Assembly (NCBI GenBank): GCA_000231825.2
Contig: JH720298.1
Coordinates: forward strand, 1,183,452 to 1,247,451
Direction: 5' to 3'
DNA: 64,000 nucleotides
Source of the DNA: Tetrahymena elliotti 4EA
Lineage: Eukaryota > Ciliophora > Oligohymenophorea > Hymenostomatida > Tetrahymenidae
This document shows, piece after piece, positions 49,178-62,239 of the stretch. The translations under genes and the position numbers were made by a program. Under the pieces are notes generated by a model that was not told the DNA's origin, made no database searches, and saw only the letters and a list, made by a program, of their open reading frames with translations. The stretch's first letter is position 1. Each line of letters opens with the position of its first letter.

Positions 49178-52100
49178 AGAAAAAACAAATGAAGTTGACA
49201 AAATTAACAAAATTTCATCAAAATATTTATTGAATAAATATTTAAGAAAGCATTCAATAGTCAATAGATTCCATAAAAATCAAATAAAGCTGCTATTATA
49301 AATTGACAATTAAATTAATATTTTTATATTTACAAAGTTAAAGAAAAGCAATTTAATATTATCTATCTATTGTTTGTTCACTGCGATCTATGTAGTTTTT
49401 TTAATTTCTAAAACTATATAGATTTTATTTAACTTTATTTTTTTACTAGCTGAATTTAATTTGTAAAAAAGATTGTTCCTTTTGCTTGTAGATTTTTTAA
49501 TAAAAACAAACATTCTTCAAGCAAGGATTTTATATAATCATAATAAAAAAATATTTTGAGCATAATTTTTAAAATATTTTTTGTTTTATTTGTTTTTTTC
49601 TACACCATTTTTACATAAAACAAAGGGATTAAATACTCATGTTTCATGAAAGTTAAATTTACATACAATTTTTAAGGAAAATGTTTATTCAAATCATAGA
49701 GGTCTCTTTATTTCCTAACATTTATTTAAAATGAATCAATATTTAAAATACATTCAAATTTTTTTAATCTAAGCTTGGAATAAACATTTATTGATAGAAA
49801 TTCTGAATTATTCAATTTCTTCTTCTTAACATTCTATTGATAATTAAAGAGTTTCTATTTCTTTGCATTCAAGTTTGTTTAAATTTATATTTACTATCAC
49901 AAAAATAAAGACAAACAAAGAATAAAATGAGGGAGGAGGAGATCTTAATCATAAAGCCTAAATGTTTAGAATTCTTATCAACTCTTTTAAGGTATTAAAA
50001 AGGTAATAATTATGTATAATAAAGTGTTTTCTGAGGAAAAATGGTATCATTCTATACTTATAGTTACTATATTTCAAGCTCTTTAAGAATAATCAACATA
50101 TGCAAAAGTTAGGACAAATTTTATTTAAAATGGAACTCAAACTTCTCTTCTCCCACAAGAATGAACCTAATTTATAGACTTTTATGAACAGAAAACAAAA
50201 AAAATAAATTTAAAATTAAGCATTGTTATATATTTCAAAGGCGTCTAATCCTATCATCTTCTACCATAGATAGCCCTAATTGATTGTAACACACATTATA
50301 GATGAAAATTCTGTAATAATAAATGAAGCGTAGAAATTTTAAAAAAATAATCATCAGTTATTCGTTAATCATAAAAGTGATTTTGAAAAGCTAAATTGTG
50401 ATCATGAAATAAACTATCTACCTGTCTATCTTTTCAGGAGTTGCAGATCATAATATATATTCCTAAACATAAATCAATAATAGCGCTATTAGCTAAATAA
50501 ATAGAAATGTACTTGCAAATTAAAATGTTCAAAACATAAATATTGTACTACCTAAGCTATTTGTTTTATTTAACAATTTACTTTGATTGATGTTCTATTT
50601 AAAAATGAAGAAAAAATATCAATGTTAAAAAAATTATTAAATTGCTTTGAAATATAATGAGTAAATATATTTAATTTTATTATTTGTGTGAGTGTGAATA
50701 TTTTTTTAACAATTTATGTAAAACAAAACTAGTGAAAACTTTAAAAATGATCAAATTAAAAACAAAAGTCAGCTTATTAAACATAATAAATTTATCATCA
50801 GTTTTTGCAAAAATTCATGTGAAATAAAGTTCTAGAAAATTTATCTATACAAATGTTGGTGATTAACAGCTAAAAATAAAATTTTTAAAAAAATTATTTA
50901 AAATAATATTATTTTGCTCAAAGTGTAGTCATTAATCTGGATTTTTACCTTCTTTCTCATCCATTTTTAGGAATTTTTATGTTTTTATTTGAAATAAGTT
51001 ACTTTTTTTTTGATTTATTCCATTCGATTTCATTTGAATCAGAGTTTTAAATTTCTTTTCTTTTTTTTTTTCTGATAAAAGCTAAATTTTGCTGTTTAAA
51101 ACTGAATTTTATGAAATTTATCTCAAGCTTACAAAATTTCCTTTTGTTTATAATTTCTTACATAATCTCTCACCTCTCACTTGTAAAAATTTAAATATAT
51201 ATCAATCATATTATTAATTTGATTCTTTTAAACTAAATTTCCTCTCTTAGCTATTATTTTCAAGAAATTGGGTTTAGTTTTTCTCATTATTTTAAAAACC
51301 TTCTTTAATTTTTTTTGAAAAATAGCACCTGAAAAATTTTTTAAGAAAATAAATCTAAGTTTTCAGCATGATGCTATTTTCAATATTTTTAAATAAATTA
51401 AAAACATTAACATTTTGTAAATAGAAAACCATCAGTTAATAACTAGTTAAATAATCCACAAAAATTATTTAAAAAGCTTAATTATTTTCAAAGAAACAAT
51501 TTTCAAAAAACATTTTATTGCATAAAAAAGAAAAACTAAATGAAAATCCTTTAGTATTTCTTCATTTTAATTTATTTATGTTACTTGTTTTTCATCATAA
51601 AGTTACAATTTATCCACTTTTATATTTTTGATTTTCAACCTTAATTTTGAGATAAATCATCAGAAATTGACATCAATTTTTTTTTCATAGATTGATGACA
51701 GTTAAATAATTATTTTCATTAATTTGTAAATAATTTGATTTAGAATTATTTTCAAAATTTTTTTAAGAGCAATGAATTATTAAGAATATATATTTTATGT
51801 TTTTTTTTTGAAATACTTAAAAAATTAGATATTAATTCATATTCTAGAGAATATGATTAATTAGAACTAATTCTTAGTGTTCATTCTAAATGAAATTTTA
51901 AGCTGTCTAAATAATAAACTTTTACAGGTAGAAAAAATCAATAGTAATTGATTTAAAAATTGAAATAGTATTAAATTGAGTGATCATAATTGTTTCAAAC
52001 AAATTTCCATATTTTTTTATTCCATTGTTTTTTAATAAAAATATGATAGGGGAGGTTTCTAAAGTTTTTAAATTCACCTTTCAATCAATTTAATTTACAT

Positions 52101-54189
52101 AATGTAATAATACATAAAAAACCCATACAATTTTTTTTTTGGATTATACCCCCTTTACCTTCTGAAAATATAACCTGATAGTAAAAGAAGAGTTCTGATA
52201 GCTTAAGAATAGAATAATAAATATAATTAAAAAGTAGAAATTTAAGGTTTCAGTGTTAATCTAAAAAAGTAATGCTATTAATTCAAAATAAATAGAATGT
52301 AATCAAGCTAAATACAATAAAATTTTATTAATAAATTTATATTTAATACTTAAATATTTATTAATAAATTTCTTTTTATCACACAATTCATTTGAAAACA
52401 AATTTTACTAATTAAATAACAATAAATTTTGTCATTTGTTTTAATTAAAAACATTTTATTAATTAAAAAGGTTACACAGACAACTGTAAAAGGTAAGATG
52501 GCTATTACTTTAAATAGTCTATTTTGTTAACTTAAAAATATTTTTTAAATATGACCTTCTTTCATTTTTTTTTCACATACTCAAAGGAGATACATGCGAA
52601 ATATTAATAAAAAAATAAAAAATTGAAATTATTGATTTATGATCAGAATTTTTGTAAAGGAATTCATTTTTAGAAATTTAAGAAAAAAGCTTTGGATATA
52701 ATGATAAAAAATTAGCACTTTTATCTACTATTATGTTTTTCCATATAATTGTAATAATATAAAGTAAGTTTTTGTAAGTTTTTTTGTAACACCTAGAATA
52801 ACTTATTTTATCTATTGTTAGCTATTTTCTTCAATGCTAAAGAGGAAATAAAATAAAAAAAAGTGCGACGCTCTCTTTAACTTGCTTTAATAGGCTGATG
52901 ATTAATACATATTGAGGTATATCAGAAAGATTTAAGTGCATTATTTGGATAAAATTTATATAAAAAAATAAAGGAATAACTACCAGAGATATTAATTATA
53001 AATGTCTTCGATAAACAGACAAGGAAGTTAAAGTTTTAATTTACTACAAAAATTATTTTCTAAAAGAAAATTTTTTGAATTTATTTTTTAAAAAAGAGAT
53101 TAATAAAACTTAAAAAGCTGCTAGTAAATTGAAATGATTAACTTTAGATTATGATTTTTAAAAATTTCTGATTTTTGATTGAAGAGTTTACTTTGGCTTT
53201 CAATTTTTTCTAAAATGGTAAAGAATTATTAAGAAAATACCATCTTAATTTTTAAATATTTTTTGATTATTCAATATATGATTCTAAAGAATTTATTACT
53301 TATTACCTCAGAAAATGTTATTTTAAATGTCAGATTTTATAATAAAATATGAAAAATACAACAAATTAAATTCTGGATATAAATTTAACCAAAACTAACA
53401 AGATTCTACTTACAACAAATCGCTTATGAATTTGATACTTACTTTTGTTTCGATCAATTATTAATGAATCAAAGTTCTAGAAAACTTCTTTAATTTTTGT
53501 TATCTTTTTAAATTAAAAATCTAATCTCTTTAATTTTGAGAGTTTTCATACATATTTAGAGCCACTCTACTTAAAATTTAAATGCTTATTAACTTTTTAA
53601 GGTAATATCTTAAATTTGCCAAAATTATTTTATAAAAAAAGGGCAAATTAAAAAAAATTAATTTTCTTTAAGTCTGAATAACCTAATTTTACGTTTTTAA
53701 TTTTTTACTTTCTGATGTATGCTATCAAATTAAATTCATAATTATTTAAGCAATAATTGATTACAAAAAATCTCTTTGTTTTTTAATTGTTACTTAGTCT
53801 CCTATAATTTATTTATTTATTTGTAACACTTTTTAGAATTTCCAATCGTATTATTAAATAGGCTAAGTCCAATATTCAACATATTTACAAATATAAAATT
53901 TTTGCTTTTATTGGAAAATTTTAATGTAAAAGTTTAAAAATGTATTTTTGTGCTTTAAGGTTATTTCTAAGAAAAAAATGATTTAAGAAATGTTGAAAAA
54001 TACTCATTCTTGTGAGAGGGGAATAATCTGACAGTATTCAAATTTGTATCAAAAATATTTACACATAATTTTTTTAAAATACAAAAATTATAAAAAATCA
54101 ATTGTCATATTCAATCTCTCCAATTATTGATAATTATAAAGATAAATTATTTTCTTTATTCTCTAGTCTTTAGATGGATTCATAAACCT
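49178..54189. other. long spacer, no gene seen
   Basis: A 14-bp stem with one wobble (ATCTATGTAGTTTT, 49386-49399, with its complement at 49410-49423) lies about 210 bp after copy F. Beyond about 53 kb the sequence is the first copy of a direct duplication. The rest is A/T-rich without support for genes. Confidence 0.5.
52960..53960. repeat. direct duplication, copy 1
   Basis: Resembles 57.24-58.15 kb in the same orientation. Near-identical blocks include ACTTACAACAAATCGCTTAT with flanks, CTTTCTGATGTATGCTATCA, and AATTGTTACTTAGTCTCCT. The level of conservation is higher than in most spacers here. On the minus strand a frame with KRFFVI and NLIAYIRKQ is kept in both copies, so an old coding origin is possible. 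Confidence 0.65.
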
Positions 54190-55480
54190 GTTTTTGCTCT
54201 CATAAAAAGTAACTAGGCAAAATTCAACTAGTATTAAAATATACAAAATCAGCAGATTAGTTCAACAAAACATCCATTCAACTACTTGATAAGCAATTGT
54301 GCTAATAGCGGATGAAATGGATATGTAAACATCTGGGGGAAATTACAAAAAATTCCTACTAAACCACATAGCTCATATAGAAATAATACAAAATTGAAAG
54401 TTAACCACTAAGAATAAATAACAGAATGAGAGAACAAATAACAAATAATACTCGTAACTCAATAACATCAACAGCTAAGAATAGTTGCATGAACCACTTA
54501 AAACCTAAACAGGACAATCTTTAATGTTTAAATTGGAATAGATAAAACTAAAATACACTAAACTCAAAAAATATTAAGCAGAAGCTTTTAAATTTAAATA
54601 ATTGATTAAGCAAATTTCACTGAAATTAATCTTTATTTTATTAATTAAATTATTAAGGAACTATAGGAAGGACTCAATTCAGGTAATAACCAATAAAGCT
54701 ATTCCATCTTTGAAAGCTTGTATAGTAATTGTAACAATCAAGATACCTGAAACATTTCAAAAAAATGCTGTGAAGTTAACAAATATTATTGAATTACTAA
54801 GTACAATGAAGGGAAAAATAAGTGACCAGTAAATAAAATACTTAAAACCTTAAAATAAAATGTGCTTAACTTACTGTACGAATAATAATAATAACCCAAT
54901 CCTCAGAGATCCAAAGATAAGCAATAATGGAGGTCAGAAAACCAATCCAAATTCCTAGAATTAAAAACTCAAAGAGATGTTAATTTCTAAGAACTCCATG
55001 TCATTGACAAGTCCCAGTAAAATGATAGTATTCTAAAAATTGTGCAAGCAATTAAAGATAAATAGCTATATGACTAAAAGTCATAAATAAATCCAGCATA
55101 TAGAAAACCTTAACCTTATAATGTAATCAAATTCAAGGATGTAAAACTTGAATAAAATCTCAAAGAATGGTTCATAGTTGGATCTGAAAAAAGATTCTCA
55201 ACTACCCTAAAATCAACAGCTGTCATATATTATTAGGAATTAATGAAATAATCCTAAATATTGTTGAGATGATTCTTTATAAGATTTGAATGATCACTTA
55301 ATATAAAAAGTCTTTTGGAAACTAATCTTCTGAATTTACTTTAGTAATGAGAGATGCAAATAAATTAAGAAAGATAAATAATTTTAAAACTAAAGAAAAG
55401 AATATATTGGTATTTAGATACTCTAATTTATGGTAATGTACCTAAATATCAATAAAATAGGAAGAAATTGAAAAAATGAA
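54190..55480 (+). pseudogene. decayed gene of unknown type
   Basis: Composition is clearly richer in G+C than the flanks and protein-like segments appear in all three frames in turn: CANS then GNGYVNIWGKLQK near 54.3 kb; SLMFKLEQIKLKYTKLKKYQ near 54.55 kb; ELQEGLNSGNNQQSYSIFES near 54.67 kb; VKLTNIIELLSTMKGKISDQ near 54.78 kb; then FKDVKLEQNLKEWFIVGSEK near 55.15 kb and SLLETNLLNLL near 55.31 kb. Switching needs several frameshifts without convincing splice sites, so I read it as a broken gene. A spliced functional gene is an alternative. One frame alone stays open from about 54.42 to 55.25 kb, but its second half looks less protein-like. It is unrelated to the surrounding family. Confidence 0.4.
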
Positions 55481-55779
55481 TGAATAAGATTTGAATCAAT
55501 TTTAAACAAGGAAATAGTGGTTCCTTATACCAACAAACAAACAATATAAATGCCTAGCATTGTATTTTCAGTTATTAGTAGTCACTTCTTGCATATAATA
55601 TTATAAAATTATATAAAACTATTATCCTATTAACTCTTAAATACTTAGATAGTCAGAATAAATGGATCCTCTGATTCACTTTTATATACCTCTTCCAATA
55701 TATTTTACAATTTGAATTTTCTAAACTATTTTATAATGATATTATTACAATATTTAATGAGTAAAAATAAGTGTTTTAT

Positions 55780-56020
55780 TTATTATTTTTTGATAGAGAA
55801 TACATAGAAAAAATTGAATTCTAAAAATAGAAAAAAGCATAAATTTTTGATAAAAAAGGACTAAATGGAAATAGAATTTGAGAAAAATCAAGTATATCTA
55901 CCTCAGAAGATAAATGGCTGATCATTGGAGCATATAGATGTGGAAATTTAAATGAATATATTGTTTCAAATTTATGAGAGAGCAAAAAATGGGAATTGAA
56001 TGGCTAAACAAAATTAAAAT
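55780..56020 (+). pseudogene. possible further fragment of the decayed gene
   Basis: A short frame reads STSEDKWLIIGAYRCGNLNE and ends at a TGA near 55.98 kb, preceded by an in-frame TGA. It follows an intron-like A/T stretch ending in ATAG. It may be a terminal exon of the neighbouring remnant. Confidence 0.22.
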
Positions 56021-59000
56021 AATTATTTTAATATATTTTTTTAATTTTTATGCATTTTAGGCTGCATATCTGTACATTGTACCTTTAAAACTTGGTGTTA
56101 TCTAAAATTAAAGATAGTATTTTAGTCAATTTTTTATGCACTAATTCAATATGATATTAAATTTATTTTATTCAAAATCTTGAATTACAAAATATATTGG
56201 AAGGGGGGAGGGTGGATATATCTTTTTTAAGATTTATTTATTCTTAGAATCTTTAAATTAAGTTTTAAAAAGGCATTAAAGTAATTACTTTTGAATTGAG
56301 ACAGATATAGTATACTGATATATATTTGTGTTTATTTTTAAATATTATGAAATAATATGAGAATAAGATCAATATTTTATAAACAAATAATATTAATTAT
56401 AAATTTAATTTGCCAAAAATTAGTAGTATTAAAAGCCAAAAATAAAATACATTAAATAATTCAGTAAGCTTAACCAAAATATTATTTATTTATTTAGAGA
56501 TAAAATTCAAGTGATAATGCTAAAAATAAAAATGAATATCTAGATACTAAGTTAATGAAATTCTCCCCTTTTATTTTAATGTAATTTTTTGTGTGAAGTA
56601 TAATATACTTTATTATTTTTAACAAGGATTTTATTATGTTTTAATTATAAAATAAATAAGTATCCAACAAAAGTTAAGAAAAGACTAAAAAGCGAAATAA
56701 ACCCTAAGAATGAAATAAATCTTAGCACATAATTTTGATATCATGTCTGAAATCTCTTACATTTCAAAGATAAAACTCATTATTGAAATGGTATTTTAGG
56801 CAATATAAAATTGTAAAACAAAATAATAAATATAATTCATAGAAAAATACTTAATTTCCTATGAAGACTAATGCTAACAATAACTATTTATACTATTCAG
56901 GCTATAGGCTATGAAAGCATAATAATATGAAAATTGTAGATAAAACTTTTAATTTACATCTAAATTTGTAACCCAAAAATTAGTGGGTAAATATTTAGTC
57001 ATGATTTTTTTGTTCAAAACTCGTTCAGGAAGGATAGCAATTTTTAAATTTTGATTGTAATTAATAAGTCTTTAATTAATAGAAACTCTGTTTAACTTAA
57101 TCCATCTATTTAAATAGTTTACTATATATTCTTTTGTTTTAAATATCTTACACAGTCTTCTATTTATTAATATCATAAATATTTGTAGAAGCTTATCAAA
57201 ATATTAAAATATGTAAAATTAATAAGTTGTTTTAAGATTTAAAAAATAAAGGAATAACAACCAGATATTATTTATAAATCATTTAGCTAAAAAACAATAA
57301 AGTTAAGGTATAATTGATACATTAGAAAAATAATTTTCTAAAAGAAATTTTTATTAACTTATTTAAAAAAAAACTTAAAAAGCTGCGAGTGAATTGAAAT
57401 CCATGAAATTTATATCATGATTTTTAGAAATTTTTGATTTTAGATTCTAGAGTTTACTTTCAATATATTCAAAAATAGTAAAGAATTATTAAGAAAAATA
57501 AATACAATCTTAGTTTTTTAATTATTTTGACACTTTTTTGATTACTCATTATTTGATTCTAAAGAATTTATTACATATTTCCTCAGAAATTATTATGTTA
57601 ATTGTCAGCTTTTAAAATAAAATCTGAAAAATACAACAAATTAAATTCTGGATATAAATTAATCAAAGCAAAAAAAGTACTACTTACAACAAATCGCTTA
57701 TGAATTTGATACTTACTTTTATTTCAGTCAATTATTTATAAATAAAAATTCATGATAACTTCTGTAATTTTTATAATCTTTTTAAATTAAAAATCAAAAT
57801 ATTTTTAGAGTTTCATCAATATTTTGAATAAAAATATTTAAAATTTAAATACTTCTTATCATTTATAAGGTAAATCTTAAATTTAAGAAAATAAAAGGCA
57901 CTAAATTTAAAAATAACTTTTTGTTAAATCTGAATGACCTAATTTTATTTTTAAATTATTTTACTTTCTGATGTATGCTATCAAATTAAATTCATTATTA
58001 TTTAAACAATAACTGATTACAAAAAATCTCTTTGTTTTTTAATTGTTACTTAGTCTCCTTTAATTTATTTATTTTTCTGCAATATTTTTTAGAATTTGAA
58101 TAAAAATGTATTTTAGTTTTTAAACTAAATCCAATATTAAACATATTAAATATTAATTTAATTAGAAAATAATTCTATCAAATAAATCTACAAAATTAAA
58201 GTTTGAGAAAACTGTTAGAAATAAATGAAGATATGTTAAAATAAAAAAATGTATTTGAATTTAATATTTTTGTTTTTATTGCTTATCTTAAATCATAAAT
58301 ATAAAATATGATTTTTTTTTACTTAATAACTAACTTTTTTTTTTATTTGAATTTCCGTTATTTAGAGGAATAGAAGCTTTTCTCTTATACTTTTTTATAT
58401 TATTATCTGATAAATACGAATTACTTAGTCTTTGATTAATATAATAAGCACAGTTAAATTAAATCCTTCTATCAAAATTGGTAGCTATAAATTCTTTTGT
58501 TTTCAATATCTCCAAATTAATTCTAAATTAAATAAAGTAATTCTATTTAATTTTAGAATGTTTTGATTGGCACAATACAAAATATGTACTTTTCTTCTCC
58601 AAAAAACAATCAAGATTTGTTTGTTGTTTTGTGAATATGAAAGCATCTCTATGAAAAATAAATCTAAAATTTATGACCAATATACCATTAAAATTTCCGT
58701 CCTTTGTTTTATACAAACAAATATCTAAAAATTATTTTTTTCTTATTCTGTTTTCATTTAATATTTTTAAAAAACTCCCCCTGCTAAATGGACTAATAGA
58801 AGTACATTTCTCTGAGCCAAAACAGTTTTTTGAATTTATAGTGTTAATATGATATTGTTTATTCTGAAATTAAATAAAATTAAAACTTAAAAATTGCTAT
58901 TTAAAGCTAGCTAAAACAATTAACCAAAAGATGAAATAAATAAATGAAAGAGAAAAAATAATATAATTTAAATTGGTTGAAATAGTTAGTTATGAAATCC

Positions 59001-59707
59001 CATTTTTTTCCAAGTGAAAAAAATTATTGATTTTGAGTTAATTTTTTTTCTGATAAAATTTATTAATGAAAATAATAATTAAATTGTGACAGTAAGCAGT
59101 TCATATATTTGTAAGTTTTTTATTTTTACAGTTTATTGAGAGAAACAATTTTTAAAATATGAAAGCATCAAATATTAGTGAAAATAAGGCAATATTATTA
59201 TTAGGGAACTTCATGAAAGACAATACATTTTAATAAAAAACTGAAAAAAAAAAGGTGAAAACATAATCATCATTTTTAAATAAGCTATTTGGTTGATTTA
59301 AATATCACTTAGCAATCATCATTTATTTTTCTAAATTTCTTAAAAGTTTGTGATTATGTAATAATAGTAATCTCAAATGAAATATAATAGATTTAAATTA
59401 GATTAATTCCTGATTTCTATGATATATTAGTTAATATTTTAAATTCAACGTATTAATAATCATAATTTTAGTTACTTTCTAATGTGTTACATTAATATTT
59501 TCTCTTGGTTTATATTGACATTTTCCCTTATATTGCATTGATATTTTCAATAAAAGAAAATAAGCTTAAAGATATGATTATAAATAATCACATTTTATTA
59601 TCATATATTGCTATATATTATAATATTTATTGATTCTGTAGTTTAAATTGTTGGCTAAAGAAAAAAGAAAAAGTAATAAAAGATTAATTTAAAAAATATT
59701 TATTAAA
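56021..59707. other. spacer before copy G, mostly duplicated sequence
   Basis: 57.24-58.15 kb is the second copy of a direct duplication. From about 58.09 kb onward the sequence is the upstream part of the G/H duplication. No gene recognised. Confidence 0.55.
57240..58150. repeat. direct duplication, copy 2
   Basis: Counterpart of 52.96-53.96 kb, same orientation, offset about 4.3 kb. The pair brackets the decayed gene. Confidence 0.65.
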
Positions 59708-60400
59708 ATGCTGCATAGGAGAGTAATAATATACTCATTTGCCAAAAACAGTTACATTTTAATTAAGTTTAGTTGGTAGTTGATGAGCCTAGATGCTAAT
59801 ATAAGAATATAAGACTATCCTCTAATGCAAGAAATTTGGTAATGATTTATAATTTCGGCAATATTAAAAAAGCTTTTTTTGATCAATTAATTCAGTCAAA
59901 AAAGTATTTAATTAAGAAGAAAAGACTTTTACTAATAATAACTTAACTCAATCAAAAGAAAAGCTTAAAACCTTCCTCAAATAAAGAAAAGGAAACATTT
60001 ACAAAAATATTTTAAAGGGTTTGAGAATACATATTTAAAAATGTTAAAATAATGACTTGTAAATAAAATATGAAAATTTAACCAAAAACGGATGGAATTT
60101 TAAAAAAATATAAAGAAGAATCACTTAAACATTAAAAATTGATAACAGATGCAATTTACGGTTTAAAAATTTACTCAAAAATGAAAATTTATCACAAATT
60201 TTTATTTACTACCTAGAGAGCTCAGAGCAGCTTTGGTTTGAAAACTCCAAATTTTCGAATAAAGAAGAATATAAAAAACTATATTAAAATGATTTTGTAA
60301 GCAAATGAGCAAAATATACTTCTTTAAAGTACTTGGCATTATCAAAAAAAAGGAAATTAATGTTTAAGCCAGAAAATTTGTGACATCTAATAGTATTCGT
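58090..60400. repeat. segmental duplication, copy 1 (contains pseudogene G)
   Basis: Resembles 60.66-62.92 kb: shared blocks include AAATATTAGTGAAAATAA, AGGGAACTTCATGAAAG and GAGCTATTTGGTTGATTTAA-like sequence upstream of the gene, and the gene itself. Offset about 2.5 kb. Edges approximate. Confidence 0.7.
59708..60385 (+). pseudogene. array family copy G, frameshifted
   Basis: Aligned to copy H, this copy has a one-base loss within the first 15 codons (GTAATAATATACTC against GCTAATTACTAACTA), another one-base loss near 59.91 kb, and a one-base gain near 60.27 kb in an A-run. Reading from the ATG meets TGA after about 44 codons. The domain frame is open from about 59.92 kb and keeps KGNIYKNILK, IDNRCNLRFKNLLKNENLS and EQLWFENSK, but the last frameshift leads to a premature TGA at 60306. 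The domain still looks normal at the protein level, so inactivation is probably recent. Confidence 0.7.
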
Positions 60401-62239
60401 TATTTTTCTATATGTCATTTTCTTTTATATAAAGTTTTCTTCATTAAAAAAATCTAATGTTTTTAAGTAAAGATCAAAAATATTATCAAAAAAATAATCT
60501 AATTTTCAATTTAAATATGTTTTACAGTTTTTTAAAATTTGCTTTTTTTTTAGAAAATAATTTCTTACATTTTTGAAATTTAAAATATTTTTTAGGGCTT
60601 TTATGCTTTATTTTTGACTAGAAAGAAGATCAAAAAATTAATAAAATTTTTCAATTCAAATAAATTCGTTACATTAAATCAATATTTATTTTTGTTTTTA
60701 AACTTAATCCAATATTTAACATATTACATAAAAATTTAATTGGAAAATAATTCTTACAAATAAATCAATCAATCAATAATTTAGTAGAAATTTAAAGTCC
60801 TAGAAAACTGTATGAATATAATGAAAATGAAGAAATGTTAAAATAATTAAATATATTTAATATTTTTGGTTTTATTACTAGCATGAATGCAGAAATTTTA
60901 TATCTTTTTTTTTGTACTGAATAACTAAAATAAATTTCTTTTATTATTATTTGAATTTAACTAATTTAAGTTTTTTCTCTTAATTTTGTAGATTATTTTC
61001 TGATAAATTCTAATTGATTAATCTGTCTTGATTAGAATAAACACTGTTTGATTAAATCAATCTATCTATTGAAATTGGTTGCAATAAATTATTTTGTTTT
61101 GAATATCTTATTAATTTTATAATCTTTTGATTGCCTCAATCCAGAATTTTATTTTCCTTCTCTGAAAGACAAATAATTAAGCTTAGTTGTTTGTTTTGCA
61201 AATATGAAAATAATTTTAAATCAATCAAATAGATTTTTTTACATTAAACAAACAGAATTTATGGACTTATCTTAACATTTATAAAGAAAAAAATGAAATG
61301 GCTTCAGTAAGGGATTTTTCCCAATAATATCAATAATAACAGCTCAATAATTTGTTAGCTAGTGTTAATATAAAATTTATTTTTTAATCTATTAATCAAA
61401 GTACATTTCTATTCATCAACAGCTTTTTTTGAATTTTTTGTTTGGATTTTGTCTTCTGAAATTAAATAAAATTAGTACTTAAAAATTGCTATTTGAAACT
61501 AAAAAAATTTACCAAAAGATTAAATAAATAAGTGGAAAAAGTAATTGAAAGAGAAACAATTTTATTATTCATATTTATTGACACAATTCCTTTTTATTTC
61601 CAATTTAAAAAAATTATTGATTTTGAGTTATTTTTTTTTTTCTGATTTATTTTGTTAATTAGAAATCAAATAAACACTAAAACAGTGACAGCAGTCTGTA
61701 TAGTTGTAAATTTTTTTATTTTTACAGAGAGAATAAAAATAGAAAGTATCAAATATTAGTGAAAATAAAGCAATATTATTATCAGGGAACTTCATGAAAG
61801 GCCATATATTTTAATAACAAATGGGAAAAAAAAAGTGAAAACTTGATTATCATTTTTGAATGAGCTATTTGGTTGATTTAAATATTGATTAATATTCATC
61901 ATTTATTTGTCTATTTATTTTTCTCTTTTTCTTAGAAGTGTGTAATAATAGTAATCTAAAATAAAAATAATAGATTAAAATTAAATTAATTCATGATTTC
62001 ATGAATGGATATTTAAAACTAAACCTATTAGCAATCATGGTTTTACTTATTTTCACTTATATTGCATAGATATTTTCCCTTTTATTACATTGATATTTTA
62101 AATTGAAGAAAATAAGATTAAAGAAATTTCATGTATTATTTCTCATAGATTACAATAATTTGATTGATTCAGTAATTTAAATTGTTGCCTAATTAAAAAA
62201 GAAAAAATAATAATAGATTAATTAAAAATATTAATTAAA
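60386..62239. other. spacer between G and H
   Basis: Mostly the second copy of the G/H duplication. No gene seen. Confidence 0.55.
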
